Below are positions 19,965 to 30,393 of a stretch of 64,000 nucleotides of DNA, piece by piece. Within the stretch, counting starts at the first letter, position 1; each line of letters starts with the position of its first letter. The stretch is taken from assembly GCF_020662345.1 (NCBI RefSeq), contig NZ_VMOA01000003.1, positions 124,001-188,000 of the forward strand, given 5' to 3'. A program made the position numbers and the translations under genes. Under the pieces are notes generated by a model, which was not told the DNA's origin, searched no databases, and saw nothing but the letters and a program-made list of their open reading frames with translations. This stretch comes from Methylobacterium sp. W2. GTDB lineage: Bacteria; Pseudomonadota; Alphaproteobacteria; Rhizobiales; Beijerinckiaceae.

Positions 19965-20690
19965 TCACACGCCACCCCGATACCCACACATCTCCATCCG
20001 TCCCCGCATATGCCCCGGCGCCGGCGCCTCGACCACGATCGGCGGCTTCTTCGGATAGAGCGGCAGGGTCAGCGAGCGGGCGTGGAGGTGCAGCCCCGGC
20101 CCACCCGCACGCGGCGCGGTGCCGTAGATCGGATCGCCGAGGATGGGCCAGCCCATGGCCGCGCAATGGACGCGCAGCTGGTGCGTGCGGCCGGTGATCG
20201 GGCTGAGGGCGAGCCAGGCGAGGCTCCGGTCCGGCGAACGGCCAAGGACGCGCCATGTGGTCAGCGACGGGTCTCCGGCCGGGTCCGCCTTCATCCACCA
20301 CGAGCGCGGGTCGTCCGAGCGGCGGGCGAGGGGGAGGTCGATGCGGCCCTCGTCCTCGGCGGGACCGCCCTCGACGATGGCCCAGTAGGTCTTCCCCACG
20401 GTACCGCTCGCGGCGAACAGCTTGTTCAGGCGGGCCAGGGCCTTGGCGTGACGGCCCAGGGCCAGGCACCCCGACGTGTCGCGGTCGAGCCGATGGGCGG
20501 CCTCGGGACGACGCGGCAGGCCGAAGCGCAAGGCATCGAGATGATCGGTCAGGGTCTCGCCGCCCTTGGGGCCCGGATGGACGGGTAACCCCGCCGGCTT
20601 GTCGATGACGAGGACAAGGGCATCGCGGTAGAGGAGGCGCGCGCCTATGTCTGTTATGGGCTGATCCACGGGAACATCGGCTGAAGGCAT
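19965..20690 (-). CDS. RluA-family RNA pseudouridine synthase
   Basis: A 241-residue pseudouridine synthase without an S4 domain. The catalytic aspartate lies in AAHRLDRDTSGCLALGR, the RluA motif H-R-L-D-x-D-T-S-G. It is preceded by LLYRDALVLVIDKPAGLPVHPGP and followed by GKTYWAIV and ALSPITGRTHQLRVHCA, all family landmarks. The absence of S4 suggests an RluA/TruC-like rather than RluC/D-like member. The rRNA or tRNA position modified cannot be read from sequence. Divergent from ftsY with only 41 bases between the starts. Confidence 0.92.
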   Translation of the reverse strand: MPSADVPVDQPITDIGARLLYRDALVLVIDKPAGLPVHPGPKGGETLTDHLDALRFGLPRRPEAAHRLDRDTSGCLALGRHAKALARLNKLFAASGTVGKTYWAIVEGGPAEDEGRIDLPLARRSDDPRSWWMKADPAGDPSLTTWRVLGRSPDRSLAWLALSPITGRTHQLRVHCAAMGWPILGDPIYGTAPRAGGPGLHLHARSLTLPLYPKKPPIVVEAPAPGHMRGRMEMCGYRGGV

Positions 20691-20731
20691 CGCCCTGCGC
20701 TACTGATGCGGGGTCGGGGGAGCAAGTGGGA

Positions 20732-22123
20732 ATGAGCGAAGACAAGAGGCCGGGCTGGTTGCTGCGGCGGATGTTCGGAAAGAAGGAGGAGGCCTGGCCG
20801 CCCGAGCCGGTGCCGGTCCAGCCGCCCGATCCCAAGCCTGATCCGAAGCCGGAGCGGACGCCCGAAACGCCGATCGCGCCGGCATCGCCTCCCATCGCGT
20901 CCCCCGCCTCGGCCTCCGAAGGCCAGCCCGATTTCGCCACGGGCGCCGACGACGTCTCGGCCATCCCGCTCCCTCCCAGCGAACCCGCTCCCGCCGACCC
21001 GGATAAGAACGCGACGCCCGACGAGATCGAGGGCGCGGACCTCCAGCCCATCGAGGGCGCCGACGAACGCCCGCCCGCAGGCACCGCGGGAGACGATCCC
21101 GCGCGCGGCGCGGAGCAGGCCGACACCACGACGGTCGCCTTCGCGCCGAAGCCCGCCCCCGTCCCCGAGCCCGTGCCGGAGCCGAAGCCGACTGCCGAAA
21201 AGCGCGGCTGGTGGAGCCGCCTCACCGGGGGCATGAAGCGCACCTCCTCGGCCCTGTCCGAGCGGGTGACCGGCCTGTTCACCAAGCGCAAGCTCGACGC
21301 GGACACCCTGGAGGAACTGGAAGACGCCCTGATCCAGGCCGATTTCGGCATCGACACCGCCATGCGGATCTCGGAGGCCGTGGGCAAGGGCCGCTACGAA
21401 AAAGGAATCTCCCCCGACGAGGTCCGGGCGATCCTGGCCGCCGAGGTGGAGCGGGCGCTGACCCCCGTCGCCATCCCCCTCACCATCGACACGACGAAGA
21501 AGCCGTTCGTGATCCTGATGATCGGCGTCAACGGCGCGGGCAAGACCACTACCATCGGCAAGCTCGCCCTGAAGCTGAAGGGGGAGGGCCACAGCCTGAT
21601 GCTCGCGGCCGGCGACACGTTCCGCGCCGCGGCCATCGAGCAGCTCAAGGTCTGGGGCACGCGCACCGGGGTTCCGGTGGTGGCGGGCGTCCAAGGGGCG
21701 GATGCCGCCGGCCTCGCCTTCGAGGCCTTTCAGCGGGCCAGGACCGAGGGCACCGACGTGCTCCTGATCGACACCGCCGGCCGGCTCCAGAACAAGACGG
21801 GGCTGATGGCGGAGCTCGAGAAGATCCTGCGCGTCATCCGCAAGATCGACGCCGAGGCGCCCCATGCCGTCCTCCTCGTCCTCGACGCCACCGTGGGCCA
21901 GAACGCCCTGAGCCAGGTCGAGCTGTTCTCGAAGGCCGCCAACGTCACCGGCCTCGTCATGACCAAGCTCGACGGAACCGCACGGGGCGGCATCCTCGTG
22001 GCGCTGGCGGCGAAGTTCGGCCTGCCGGTGCACTTCATCGGCGTCGGCGAAGGCGTCGAGGATCTCGAACCCTTCGCCGCGCGGGATTTCGCGCGGGCCA
22101 TCGCGGGGTTGGAGGAGGAGTAG
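20732..22123 (+). CDS. ftsY: signal recognition particle receptor FtsY
   Basis: GTPase that docks ribosome-SRP complexes at the membrane. Residues about 20-155 are a Pro/Glu/Ala-rich acidic linker, the poorly conserved A domain. The NG domain follows with P-loop GVNGAGKTTTIGKLA (from residue 265), DTFRAAA, the G3 motif LLIDTAGRLQNK near 346-354, the TKLDGTARGG guanine specificity motif and the closing GVGEGVEDLEPF. The ATG at 20732 was preferred to an in-frame GTG six bases upstream because GGGGGAG is better spaced. 463 residues, typical of alphaproteobacterial FtsY. Confidence 0.97.
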   Translation: MSEDKRPGWLLRRMFGKKEEAWPPEPVPVQPPDPKPDPKPERTPETPIAPASPPIASPASASEGQPDFATGADDVSAIPLPPSEPAPADPDKNATPDEIEGADLQPIEGADERPPAGTAGDDPARGAEQADTTTVAFAPKPAPVPEPVPEPKPTAEKRGWWSRLTGGMKRTSSALSERVTGLFTKRKLDADTLEELEDALIQADFGIDTAMRISEAVGKGRYEKGISPDEVRAILAAEVERALTPVAIPLTIDTTKKPFVILMIGVNGAGKTTTIGKLALKLKGEGHSLMLAAGDTFRAAAIEQLKVWGTRTGVPVVAGVQGADAAGLAFEAFQRARTEGTDVLLIDTAGRLQNKTGLMAELEKILRVIRKIDAEAPHAVLLVLDATVGQNALSQVELFSKAANVTGLVMTKLDGTARGGILVALAAKFGLPVHFIGVGEGVEDLEPFAARDFARAIAGLEEE

Positions 22124-22254
22124 GAACGGATCGATGTCTGCCGGCCGGAGAAGCCTCCAAAGCTAGGAAAGCCGGGGCGACTATTCTACATCCAGCCTCC
22201 CACCCGGCGCCGCGTCGTGTTCCGGCGCGTCGAAGCACGAGCCGTTCATAGATC

Positions 22255-22878
22255 ATGACCCTGCCTGTCGAATCCGTACCGCCGCGCCGCCATCTCGACC
22301 CGGTGCCGAAGCTCGCCCTGGAAATGGGGCCGCTGGTGCTGTTCTTCCTGCTCAATTCCTTCGGCACGCGGTTCGGCCTGAGCGAGGACAGCAGCACCTT
22401 CCTGGCCATCGGGGTGTTCGTGGTGGCGACGGCGGTAGCTTTGGCCATCCACTTCGCGCTGCTGCGGCGGCTGCCGATCATGCCGCTGGTCTCCGGCATC
22501 GTCGTCCTCGTCTTCGGCGGCATGGCGCTGGCGCTGCACGACAAGACGTTCTTCGTGATCAAGCCGACGATCGTGAACGCCCTGTTCGGCACCATCCTCC
22601 TCGGCGGGCTGCTGTTCGGGAAGTCGCTGCTATCGGTGGTGCTGGATTCGGTCTTCGATCTCACCGAGGAGGGCTGGCGCAAGCTCACCTTCCGCTGGGG
22701 CCTGTTCTTCCTGGCGCTGGCCGCGATCAACGAGGTGATCTGGCGGACGCAGACTTACGCGTTCTGGGCCAATTTCAAGGTGGTCGGCATCATGCCCCTG
22801 ACCATCCTGTTCGCCCTGTCGCAGACCCCGCTCCTCATGCGCTACGACCGTAAGGCCGAGGCGAAACCCGACGTCTAG
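22255..22878 (+). CDS. yciB: septation protein A / YciB family inner-membrane protein
   Basis: A 207-residue polytopic membrane protein of the YciB/IspZ family, linked in the literature to intracellular septation and envelope integrity. Hydrophobic segments run at about 28-45, 50-72, 78-95, 105-125, 150-165 and 175-195. The family signatures LALEMGPLVLFFLLN, KPTIVNALFG, WRKLTFRWGLFFLALAAINEVIWR and WANFKVVGIMPLTILFAL are all present. It follows ftsY, a normal order in Rhizobiales. Its TAG stop shares the CTAG tetranucleotide with the convergent ccmG stop. Confidence 0.92.
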   Translation: MTLPVESVPPRRHLDPVPKLALEMGPLVLFFLLNSFGTRFGLSEDSSTFLAIGVFVVATAVALAIHFALLRRLPIMPLVSGIVVLVFGGMALALHDKTFFVIKPTIVNALFGTILLGGLLFGKSLLSVVLDSVFDLTEEGWRKLTFRWGLFFLALAAINEVIWRTQTYAFWANFKVVGIMPLTILFALSQTPLLMRYDRKAEAKPDV

Positions 22879-23477
22879 GGTTTCGCGGCGGCCGTCCGCT
22901 CCGCCGCCCGGATCTTGTCGAGCACCGCCGCATAGTTCTCCGCCGTGACGATGCCGACGAGCTTGTCGCGGATCACGCCGTCGGGGCCGATGATGAAGGT
23001 TTCCGGCACGCCGTAGACGCCGAAATCGATGCCGGTGCGGCCGGTGGAATCCATGCCCACCGCCTGGAACGGAACGCCGCTGCGCGACAGGAAGCGGCGG
23101 CCGTTCTCCGGTGCGTCCTTGTAGTCGATCCCGACGAGGTTGACCCCCGGCTCACGGGCGAGGCGCATGAGCTGGGGATGCTCGATCTGACAGGGCGCGC
23201 ACCACGAGGCCCAGAAATTGACCACCGTCACCCGGCCCTTGAGCTCGGCGCTCGACAGGCCGGGAATGGCCTGGCCGTCGCCGCCGACGAGGTTGGGCAA
23301 TGGTCCCAGAGCGAAGGCCGGCACCGGCCGCCCGATCAGCGCCGAGGGGATCGCCGCGGGATCGGCGCCGGATCGCAGGCGGATGAAGAAGACCAGGGCC
23401 AGCGCCGCGAAGATCACCAACGGGGCGATGACGAGGAGCGACCGGCGCACCGGGGCCGACGAGGACGTGGCGCTCAC
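22875..23477 (-). CDS. ccmG: thiol:disulfide interchange protein CcmG/DsbE (cytochrome c maturation)
   Basis: Periplasmic membrane-anchored thioredoxin-like reductant of apocytochrome c. From the GTG at 23477 it is 200 residues: a TM anchor at about 12-32 (SLLVIAPLVIFAALALVFFI), then the redox motif WCAPC with C93 and C96 in VVNFWASWCAPCQIEHPQL, and the YGVPETFIIGPDGVIRDKLVG block with the cis-Pro. The GTG overlaps the ccmD stop (GTGA), so translation is coupled. The stop overlaps the convergent yciB stop. Confidence 0.95.
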   Translation of the reverse strand: MSATSSSAPVRRSLLVIAPLVIFAALALVFFIRLRSGADPAAIPSALIGRPVPAFALGPLPNLVGGDGQAIPGLSSAELKGRVTVVNFWASWCAPCQIEHPQLMRLAREPGVNLVGIDYKDAPENGRRFLSRSGVPFQAVGMDSTGRTGIDFGVYGVPETFIIGPDGVIRDKLVGIVTAENYAAVLDKIRAAERTAAAKP

Positions 23478-23629
23478 GCCCGTTCTCCCGCATCGCCCTG
23501 GAGGCTTGCCAGGGCGCGCTTCTGCGCCCGGTGATCGCCGAGCGAGCGCCAGATCAGGGCCCCGATCACGAGGGCGGTGAAGGCGTAAGCGCCGAGGATG
23601 AAGCCGGCATGCGGCCCAAGGGAACTCAT
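23474..23629 (-). CDS. ccmD: heme exporter protein CcmD
   Basis: A 51-residue protein with one TM segment (about residues 9-27: FILGAYAFTALVIGALIW), preceded by SSLGPHAG and followed by a basic RSLGDHRAQKRAL tail. This is the CcmD pattern (H-A-x-F-I-x-x-x-Y) and CcmD releases holo-CcmE from the CcmABC complex. It starts 3 bases after ccmC and its TGA overlaps the ccmG GTG. Confidence 0.92.
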   Translation of the reverse strand: MSSLGPHAGFILGAYAFTALVIGALIWRSLGDHRAQKRALASLQGDAGERA

Positions 23630-23632
23630 CGC

Positions 23633-24409
23633 TCAAACTCCCCGGATCGCCTGGCCGAGGGGCCGGGCCGGACGGGGATCGGCATCGAGACGCTCGGCCT
23701 CGCGGATGGTGAGCGCCCTGACCCGGCGCCGCAGGATCTCCGTGCGCATGGCATAGAGATGCAGGGTGATCCCGAGCAGGGTGAAGGCGAGGATCATCTC
23801 GAGCAGGGGATAGAGCATCGAGGGATCGATGCTGGAGCCGCCCATGCGCATGATCGAGGCCGGCTGATGCAGCGTCGACCACCAGTTCACCGAGAACTTG
23901 ATGATCGGCAGGTTCACGGCCCCCACCAGGGTCAGGATCGCGATGGCCCGCGCGGCCCGGTTCGGATCCTCGATGGTGCGCCACAGGGCGATGATGCCGC
24001 AATAGATCAGGAACAGGATCAGCATCGAGGTCAAGCGCGCGTCCCAGACCCAGTAGGTGCCCCACATCGGCTTGCCCCAGAGCGAGCCGGTGACGAGGCA
24101 GATCAGGGTGAAGGCGGCCCCGATCGGCGCGGCGGCGCGCTGCGCCACATCCGCGAGGGGGTGGCGCCAGACCAGGGTGCCGATCGCCGAGAGCGCCATC
24201 GACCCGTAGAAGAACACCCCGAGCCAGGCCGCCGGCACGTGGATGTACATGATCCGCACGGTCTCGCCCTGCTGATAATCGGGCGGGACCACGAACCAGG
24301 TCAGGTACAGGCCGACGGCGAGCAGCACGGCGGAGAGCCCCGCGAGCCAGGGCATCACGGGGCCGGTCCAGCGCAGGAAGTGACCGGGATGGGCAAGACG
24401 TGTCCACAT
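23633..24409 (-). CDS. ccmC: heme exporter protein CcmC
   Basis: Loads heme onto CcmE. A 258-residue six-TM protein with the tryptophan-rich WWD motif, here WGKPMWGTYWVWDARLTS near residue 118-135, and the flanking histidines in YIHVPAAWLG and STLHQPASIM. The ATG at 24409 follows the usual CcmC N-terminus (MWTRLAHPGHFLRWTG); an in-frame start at 24547 would add an unrelated extension. First gene of ccmC-D-G; the divergent SOUL gene starts 243 bases away. Confidence 0.95.
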   Translation of the reverse strand: MWTRLAHPGHFLRWTGPVMPWLAGLSAVLLAVGLYLTWFVVPPDYQQGETVRIMYIHVPAAWLGVFFYGSMALSAIGTLVWRHPLADVAQRAAAPIGAAFTLICLVTGSLWGKPMWGTYWVWDARLTSMLILFLIYCGIIALWRTIEDPNRAARAIAILTLVGAVNLPIIKFSVNWWSTLHQPASIMRMGGSSIDPSMLYPLLEMILAFTLLGITLHLYAMRTEILRRRVRALTIREAERLDADPRPARPLGQAIRGV

Positions 24410-24652
24410 GGTTCGTGGAACTAGCCTAAGGTGCGGTGCAGCATCAATGCGGGCGTTACGCGCAGTCCCAGCCGCGTCGATCATTTCTTCGCGTCTTCCC
24501 CGCACGGCCGCATCGGCCTCGATCTCCCCTGTGCCGACGCCGCCCATTTCACCCGCGCCTCTCCTGGCTAAGCCGGTCTGCCGCCGACGGAGTGGCGGCG
24601 TCTGGAATCGGGACTGGAAACGGGGCTGCCGATGGGGCGTTGACGCCGCGCC

Positions 24653-25264
24653 ATGCTGGACAAAGCCCTCTACTACGCCCTGACCTTCGCCGAATCGGCC
24701 CTGTCCGTGGTCGGCATCCGTGCCACTTACGAACAGCCGCGCTACGAGGTGGTGGAGCGATTGCCCCGCGACGTCGAGATCCGCCGCTACGAACCGCGTG
24801 TCACGGTCGAGACCGACATGGCGGGAGCGGGCGATGCTGAGGCGTTCCGCCGGCTGTTCCGCTACATCACCGGCGCCAATGGCGGAGACGACCGTGTCGC
24901 GATGACGGTGCCGGTGGAACAGGGAAGCCGCATCGCCATGACCGTGCCGGTCGAGCAGGGCGGCGATCAGCGCATCATGCGCTTCTTCCTGCCCGCCGCC
25001 GTCGCCAAGGCCGGTCCTCCGGTCCCGACCGAACCGAAGGTCCGCATCGCCCGGCTGCCCGCCGCGACCTACGCCGCGCTCCGTTTCTCCGGCACCCTCG
25101 ACGCCAGGGCGCGCGAGAAACGCGAGGCGGTTCTCCGGCAGGTCCTGGCGAAGGTGGCCCGCGAGCCCACCGGCCCGTCGAGCGTGCTGAGCTACGATCC
25201 GCCCTTTGCGATCCCATTCCTGCGACGCAACGAGATCGTCATTCCCGTCGCCGAAACGCCCTGA
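24653..25264 (+). CDS. SOUL/HBP-family heme-binding protein
   Basis: A 203-residue member of the SOUL heme-binding family. After an N-terminal hydrophobic segment (about 1-22) it shows YEVVERLPRDVEIRRYEPRV, then AFRRLFRYITGAN, the paired VAMTVPVEQ and IAMTVPVEQ motifs, and the C-terminal SYDPPFAIPFLRRNEIVIPV that defines the family. It lies between ccmB and ccmC but on the opposite strand, and its TGA abuts the ccmB TGA (TGATCA). Context suggests heme handling near cytochrome c assembly; that link is inference. Confidence 0.9.
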   Translation: MLDKALYYALTFAESALSVVGIRATYEQPRYEVVERLPRDVEIRRYEPRVTVETDMAGAGDAEAFRRLFRYITGANGGDDRVAMTVPVEQGSRIAMTVPVEQGGDQRIMRFFLPAAVAKAGPPVPTEPKVRIARLPAATYAALRFSGTLDARAREKREAVLRQVLAKVAREPTGPSSVLSYDPPFAIPFLRRNEIVIPVAETP

Positions 25265-25933
25265 TCATTCCGACCACCGCAGCGCCGCCGCCGCCGCGAA
25301 GGTCCCGATCACCGCCGCGATCAAGCTCAGCGCGGCGAGGATCGCGAGCGGCGTCGTGAACGGCACCGTACCGCCGGAGGCCGCATCGGTCGCCGAGACG
25401 CCGAAGATCAGTGTCGGAATCATCAGCGGCAGGACGAGCACGGCGAGGATCAGCCCGCCTCGACGGATCGAGGCGGTGAGCGCGGCGCCGACGGCACCGA
25501 TGAAGGTGAGGGCCGGCGTCCCCACCAGGAGGGTGAGGGCGGTGGCGCCCATGGCGGTGCCGTCCAGCGCCACCAGCAATCCGAAGAGCGGCGAGGCCAA
25601 AGCCAGGGGCAGGCCGGTGGTGAGCCAATGTGCCACCACCTTGGCGAGCACCACCATCTCCATCGGGGCGGGGGCACCGGTCATCAGGTCGAGGGAGCCG
25701 TCCTCCTCGTCGGCCTGGAACAGGCGGTCGAGGCCGATCAGGGTGGCGAGGACCGCCGAGAGCCAGAGGATGGCCGGACCGATCCGCGAGAGCAGGTTGA
25801 GGTCGGGCCCGAGCGCGAACGGCACCAGGGCGACGATCATCAGGAAGAAGACCAGCGACAGGGCGCCCGAGCCGCCGACGCGGGCGGCGAGCTGCAGGTC
25901 GCGGGCGATGAGGGCGCGCATCACGCGGATCAC
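25265..25933 (-). CDS. ccmB: heme exporter protein CcmB (ABC permease)
   Basis: Membrane subunit of the CcmAB complex that drives release of holo-CcmE. About 222 residues with six hydrophobic helices and family signatures ALIARDLQLAARVGGSGALS at the N-terminus, LDRLFQADEEDGSLDLM near residue 70-88, and the closing VLPLMIPTLIFG. Start choice: a GTG at 25933 overlaps the ccmA stop (GTGA) with GGAGG seven bases upstream, mirroring the ccmD-ccmG junction; the ATG at 25921 is an alternative. The stop abuts the SOUL gene stop. Confidence 0.94.
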   Translation of the reverse strand: MIRVMRALIARDLQLAARVGGSGALSLVFFLMIVALVPFALGPDLNLLSRIGPAILWLSAVLATLIGLDRLFQADEEDGSLDLMTGAPAPMEMVVLAKVVAHWLTTGLPLALASPLFGLLVALDGTAMGATALTLLVGTPALTFIGAVGAALTASIRRGGLILAVLVLPLMIPTLIFGVSATDAASGGTVPFTTPLAILAALSLIAAVIGTFAAAAALRWSE

Positions 25934-26601
25934 CACCACACCTCCGAGGCGGCCGAGTTCGCCTCGGCCGAGTTCGCATCCCCCGTGGCAGATACCGGCT
26001 TCAGTGCCTCGTCGATGCGCAAGTCCCGGGCATTGTCGAGGCCGAGGGATTGGTGGGTGGCCGCGACGATGAGGCCGCCCTCGGCCCGGTGCCGGGCCAT
26101 CAATCCGGCGAGCACGGCTTGAGAAGCCGTGTCGAGGGCCGCCGTGGGCTCATCGAGGAGCCAGAGGGGCCGGCGGCAGACGAGGAGCCGGGCCAGGGCC
26201 ACGCGCCGGCGCTGGCCGGCGGAGAGATAGGCCACCGGCAGCCGTAGGGCGTGCCCGAGGCCGAGTTCTTCCAGCGCCTCGGCCGGGCTCGCCGTGGGCG
26301 CGCCGAGGAGGTCGCGGGCGAAGACGAGATTCTCCTCCGCCGTCAGCGGGCTCTTCAGCCCGTCGCGATGGCCGACCACGTGGAGGCATTCGGCCAGCGT
26401 CGCCTCGCCCACATCGGCGACCGCGATCGTGCCGGCATCGGGTTTCAGCCGTCCGGCGAGCAGGCTCAGCAGCGTCGACTTTCCCGCCCCGTTGCGCCCC
26501 GTCACCATCAAGGCCTCGCCGGGGCCGAGGGTGAAGGACAGACCCGAGAAGATGCGGCGGCCGGAGCGGCGGGCGGCGAGGTTCGTGGCGGTCAGCCGCA
26601 C
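25930..26601 (-). CDS. ccmA: heme exporter ATP-binding protein CcmA
   Basis: ATPase of the CcmAB complex. From the GTG at 26601 it is 223 residues: TATNLAARRSGRRIFSGLSF, Walker A GRNGAGKSTLL near residue 36-46, signature LSAGQRRRVALARLL, Walker B PLWLLDEPTAALD, and the switch VAATHQSLGL. The C-terminal tail (DANSAEANSAASEVWW) carries a short SAEAN-type duplication. An ATG far upstream (26838) would add a low-complexity extension that belongs to repeat sequence, so the GTG start is preferred. The stop overlaps the ccmB start. Confidence 0.94.
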   Translation of the reverse strand: MRLTATNLAARRSGRRIFSGLSFTLGPGEALMVTGRNGAGKSTLLSLLAGRLKPDAGTIAVADVGEATLAECLHVVGHRDGLKSPLTAEENLVFARDLLGAPTASPAEALEELGLGHALRLPVAYLSAGQRRRVALARLLVCRRPLWLLDEPTAALDTASQAVLAGLMARHRAEGGLIVAATHQSLGLDNARDLRIDEALKPVSATGDANSAEANSAASEVWW

Positions 26602-26776
26602 GGGGCGTCCTGCCGGCCGACGGCGACGGCACGCCTCCAACTGCTCACGGGATCTACGGCTTTCACGTCTTGCGGGGGCGGCGCGGGCTTCCTCTCCTGG
26701 AAGGCTACTGGATTCACACATCTGCTCGACAGCCGCCCCCTCGATCCAAGAGGGTTCGCATGAGGCGCAGCGGAAC

Positions 26777-26870
26777 TCCCTCTCCTGGAAGGAGAGGGTT
26801 GGGATGAGGTGTGGTCCCTCTCCGAAGAGGTCACACACCTCACCCTGTCCCCCTCCTTCCAGGAAAGGGG
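26777..26870. repeat. mirror-symmetric dispersed repeat (copy 4, variant) upstream of ccmA
   Basis: CCCTCTCCTGGAAGGAGAGGG at about 26778-26798 is a near-perfect hairpin, followed by GATGAGGTGTGG, a CTCTCCGAAGAG hairpin, CACACCTCACC, and CCTCCTTCCAGGAAAGG. The layout (outer hairpin, GTGAGG/CCTCAC inner arms) is that of the repeats at 19.7 and 52.3 kb with altered loops. A partial relative, CCTCTCCTGGAAGG, occurs at about 26691-26704. The 424-base gap 26602-27025 holds no gene I can support. Confidence 0.65.
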
Positions 26871-27025
26871 ACCCGAGCGGCCCGCGAGATGGGTGAATGT
26901 CGTAGCCAGAAGAGGGCGCATGTCGCGCCTCATACCGACGTGAGAGTCCTCACTCGTTGGTCGTTTCGTGGATGGGGCAAACCCCTGCATCGCAAGGGTA
27001 AGAGGATCGTGCACGATGGCCGCGA

Positions 27026-27244
27026 TCACAATGCGTACCGAGCCAGGAGTTCCGAGAGGGGAACGGAGTCGCTCTTCCCCGCCTTCAGGTCGGCAAGCCG
27101 CCGCTCGGCGATTTGAACGTCTGCACGATCCTCAAGGTAATCCAAGATCGCGTCGCGGGCGTCTTCACGCGCGCCTTGGCCTGTCCGCCGACCTTGCGCA
27201 TCCATATGCGCTTCGATCTCCGGGGGCAGGCGAAAGGCGATCAT
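27026..27244 (-). CDS. solitary ribbon-helix-helix (RelB/DinJ/CopG-like) antitoxin
   Basis: A 72-residue protein. MIAFRLPPEIEAHMDAQGRR is the beta strand and first helix of a RHH DNA-binding domain. It continues AREDARDAILDYLEDRADVQ, then IAERRLADLKAGKSDSVPLS, the toxin-binding tail pattern of RelB-type antitoxins. The start at 27244 was chosen because the longer frame has no similarity. No toxin gene follows: downstream on the minus strand there is only repeat sequence after a short stretch. It is either an orphan regulator or a decayed locus. Confidence 0.78.
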   Translation of the reverse strand: MIAFRLPPEIEAHMDAQGRRTGQGAREDARDAILDYLEDRADVQIAERRLADLKAGKSDSVPLSELLARYAL

Positions 27245-27543
27245 GGAATGCTCCGGCATGGCCGTCTGCATAGCTCGCGCACCGAGCCGCGTCCACGCGA
27301 AGCCCGACACTCCCGCACTCGTGTCACAGCAGGGCGTAGCGGCCAGTTTCGAAGTGTTCTATACGGAGGACAGGCTGCGCCGCGCGAGTCCCGAGCGTCC
27401 AAATCGCTCGTCGCGCAACATCCTGTCCGGGCACCCCCGGAGCGGCGCGCGCTTTTTTTAGAAGCGCTCCAGCCGAACACGACTTCGTGGCGCAGGTCAT
27501 GCCTGCGCGTGTTCGACAACCGCTCGTGAGGAAGAGACCAGCC
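27245..27543. other. divergent promoter region between antitoxin and acnA
   Basis: No gene is supported here. It holds CCGGGCACCCCCGG near 27429-27442 and a T7 run at about 27453-27459 followed by AGAAGCGC, which could be an attenuator or the tail of a hairpin. The acnA ribosome site GAGGAAGAG is at its right edge. Confidence 0.4.
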
Positions 27544-30243
<2,700 letters not shown>

Positions 30244-30258
30244 GGCCACGATGCGAGG

Positions 30259-30288
30259 AAGGCCCTTCCCGGTCAGGGGAGGGCCTTT
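30259..30288 (+). terminator. rho-independent terminator of acnA
   Basis: AAGGCCCTTCCC pairs with GGGGAGGGCCTT with one G-T wobble around a short GTCA loop, then TTTC. It begins 15 bases after the acnA stop. Confidence 0.85.
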
Positions 30289-30393
30289 CGACCCGGCAAT
30301 CCCACCGGAATCCGAGCCGGCTTCGTAAATTCCGGAAACACCGTCCGATGGCGCTTGCTTCGGCCGTCCGATGGCGGTTGCAGGCGGGTCGAA

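Noticed and set aside
22875..24407. A single 510-residue minus-strand frame spanning ccmC to ccmG
   Set aside because: Only its C-terminal 200 residues match CcmG; the upstream part is a shadow of ccmC in another frame. ccmG starts at the GTG overlapping ccmD.
24890..24966. Internal AMTVPVEQG duplication in the SOUL protein as a recent tandem duplication
   Set aside because: The two copies use different codons and paired A-M-T-x-P-V motifs are usual in this family, so it is an old feature.
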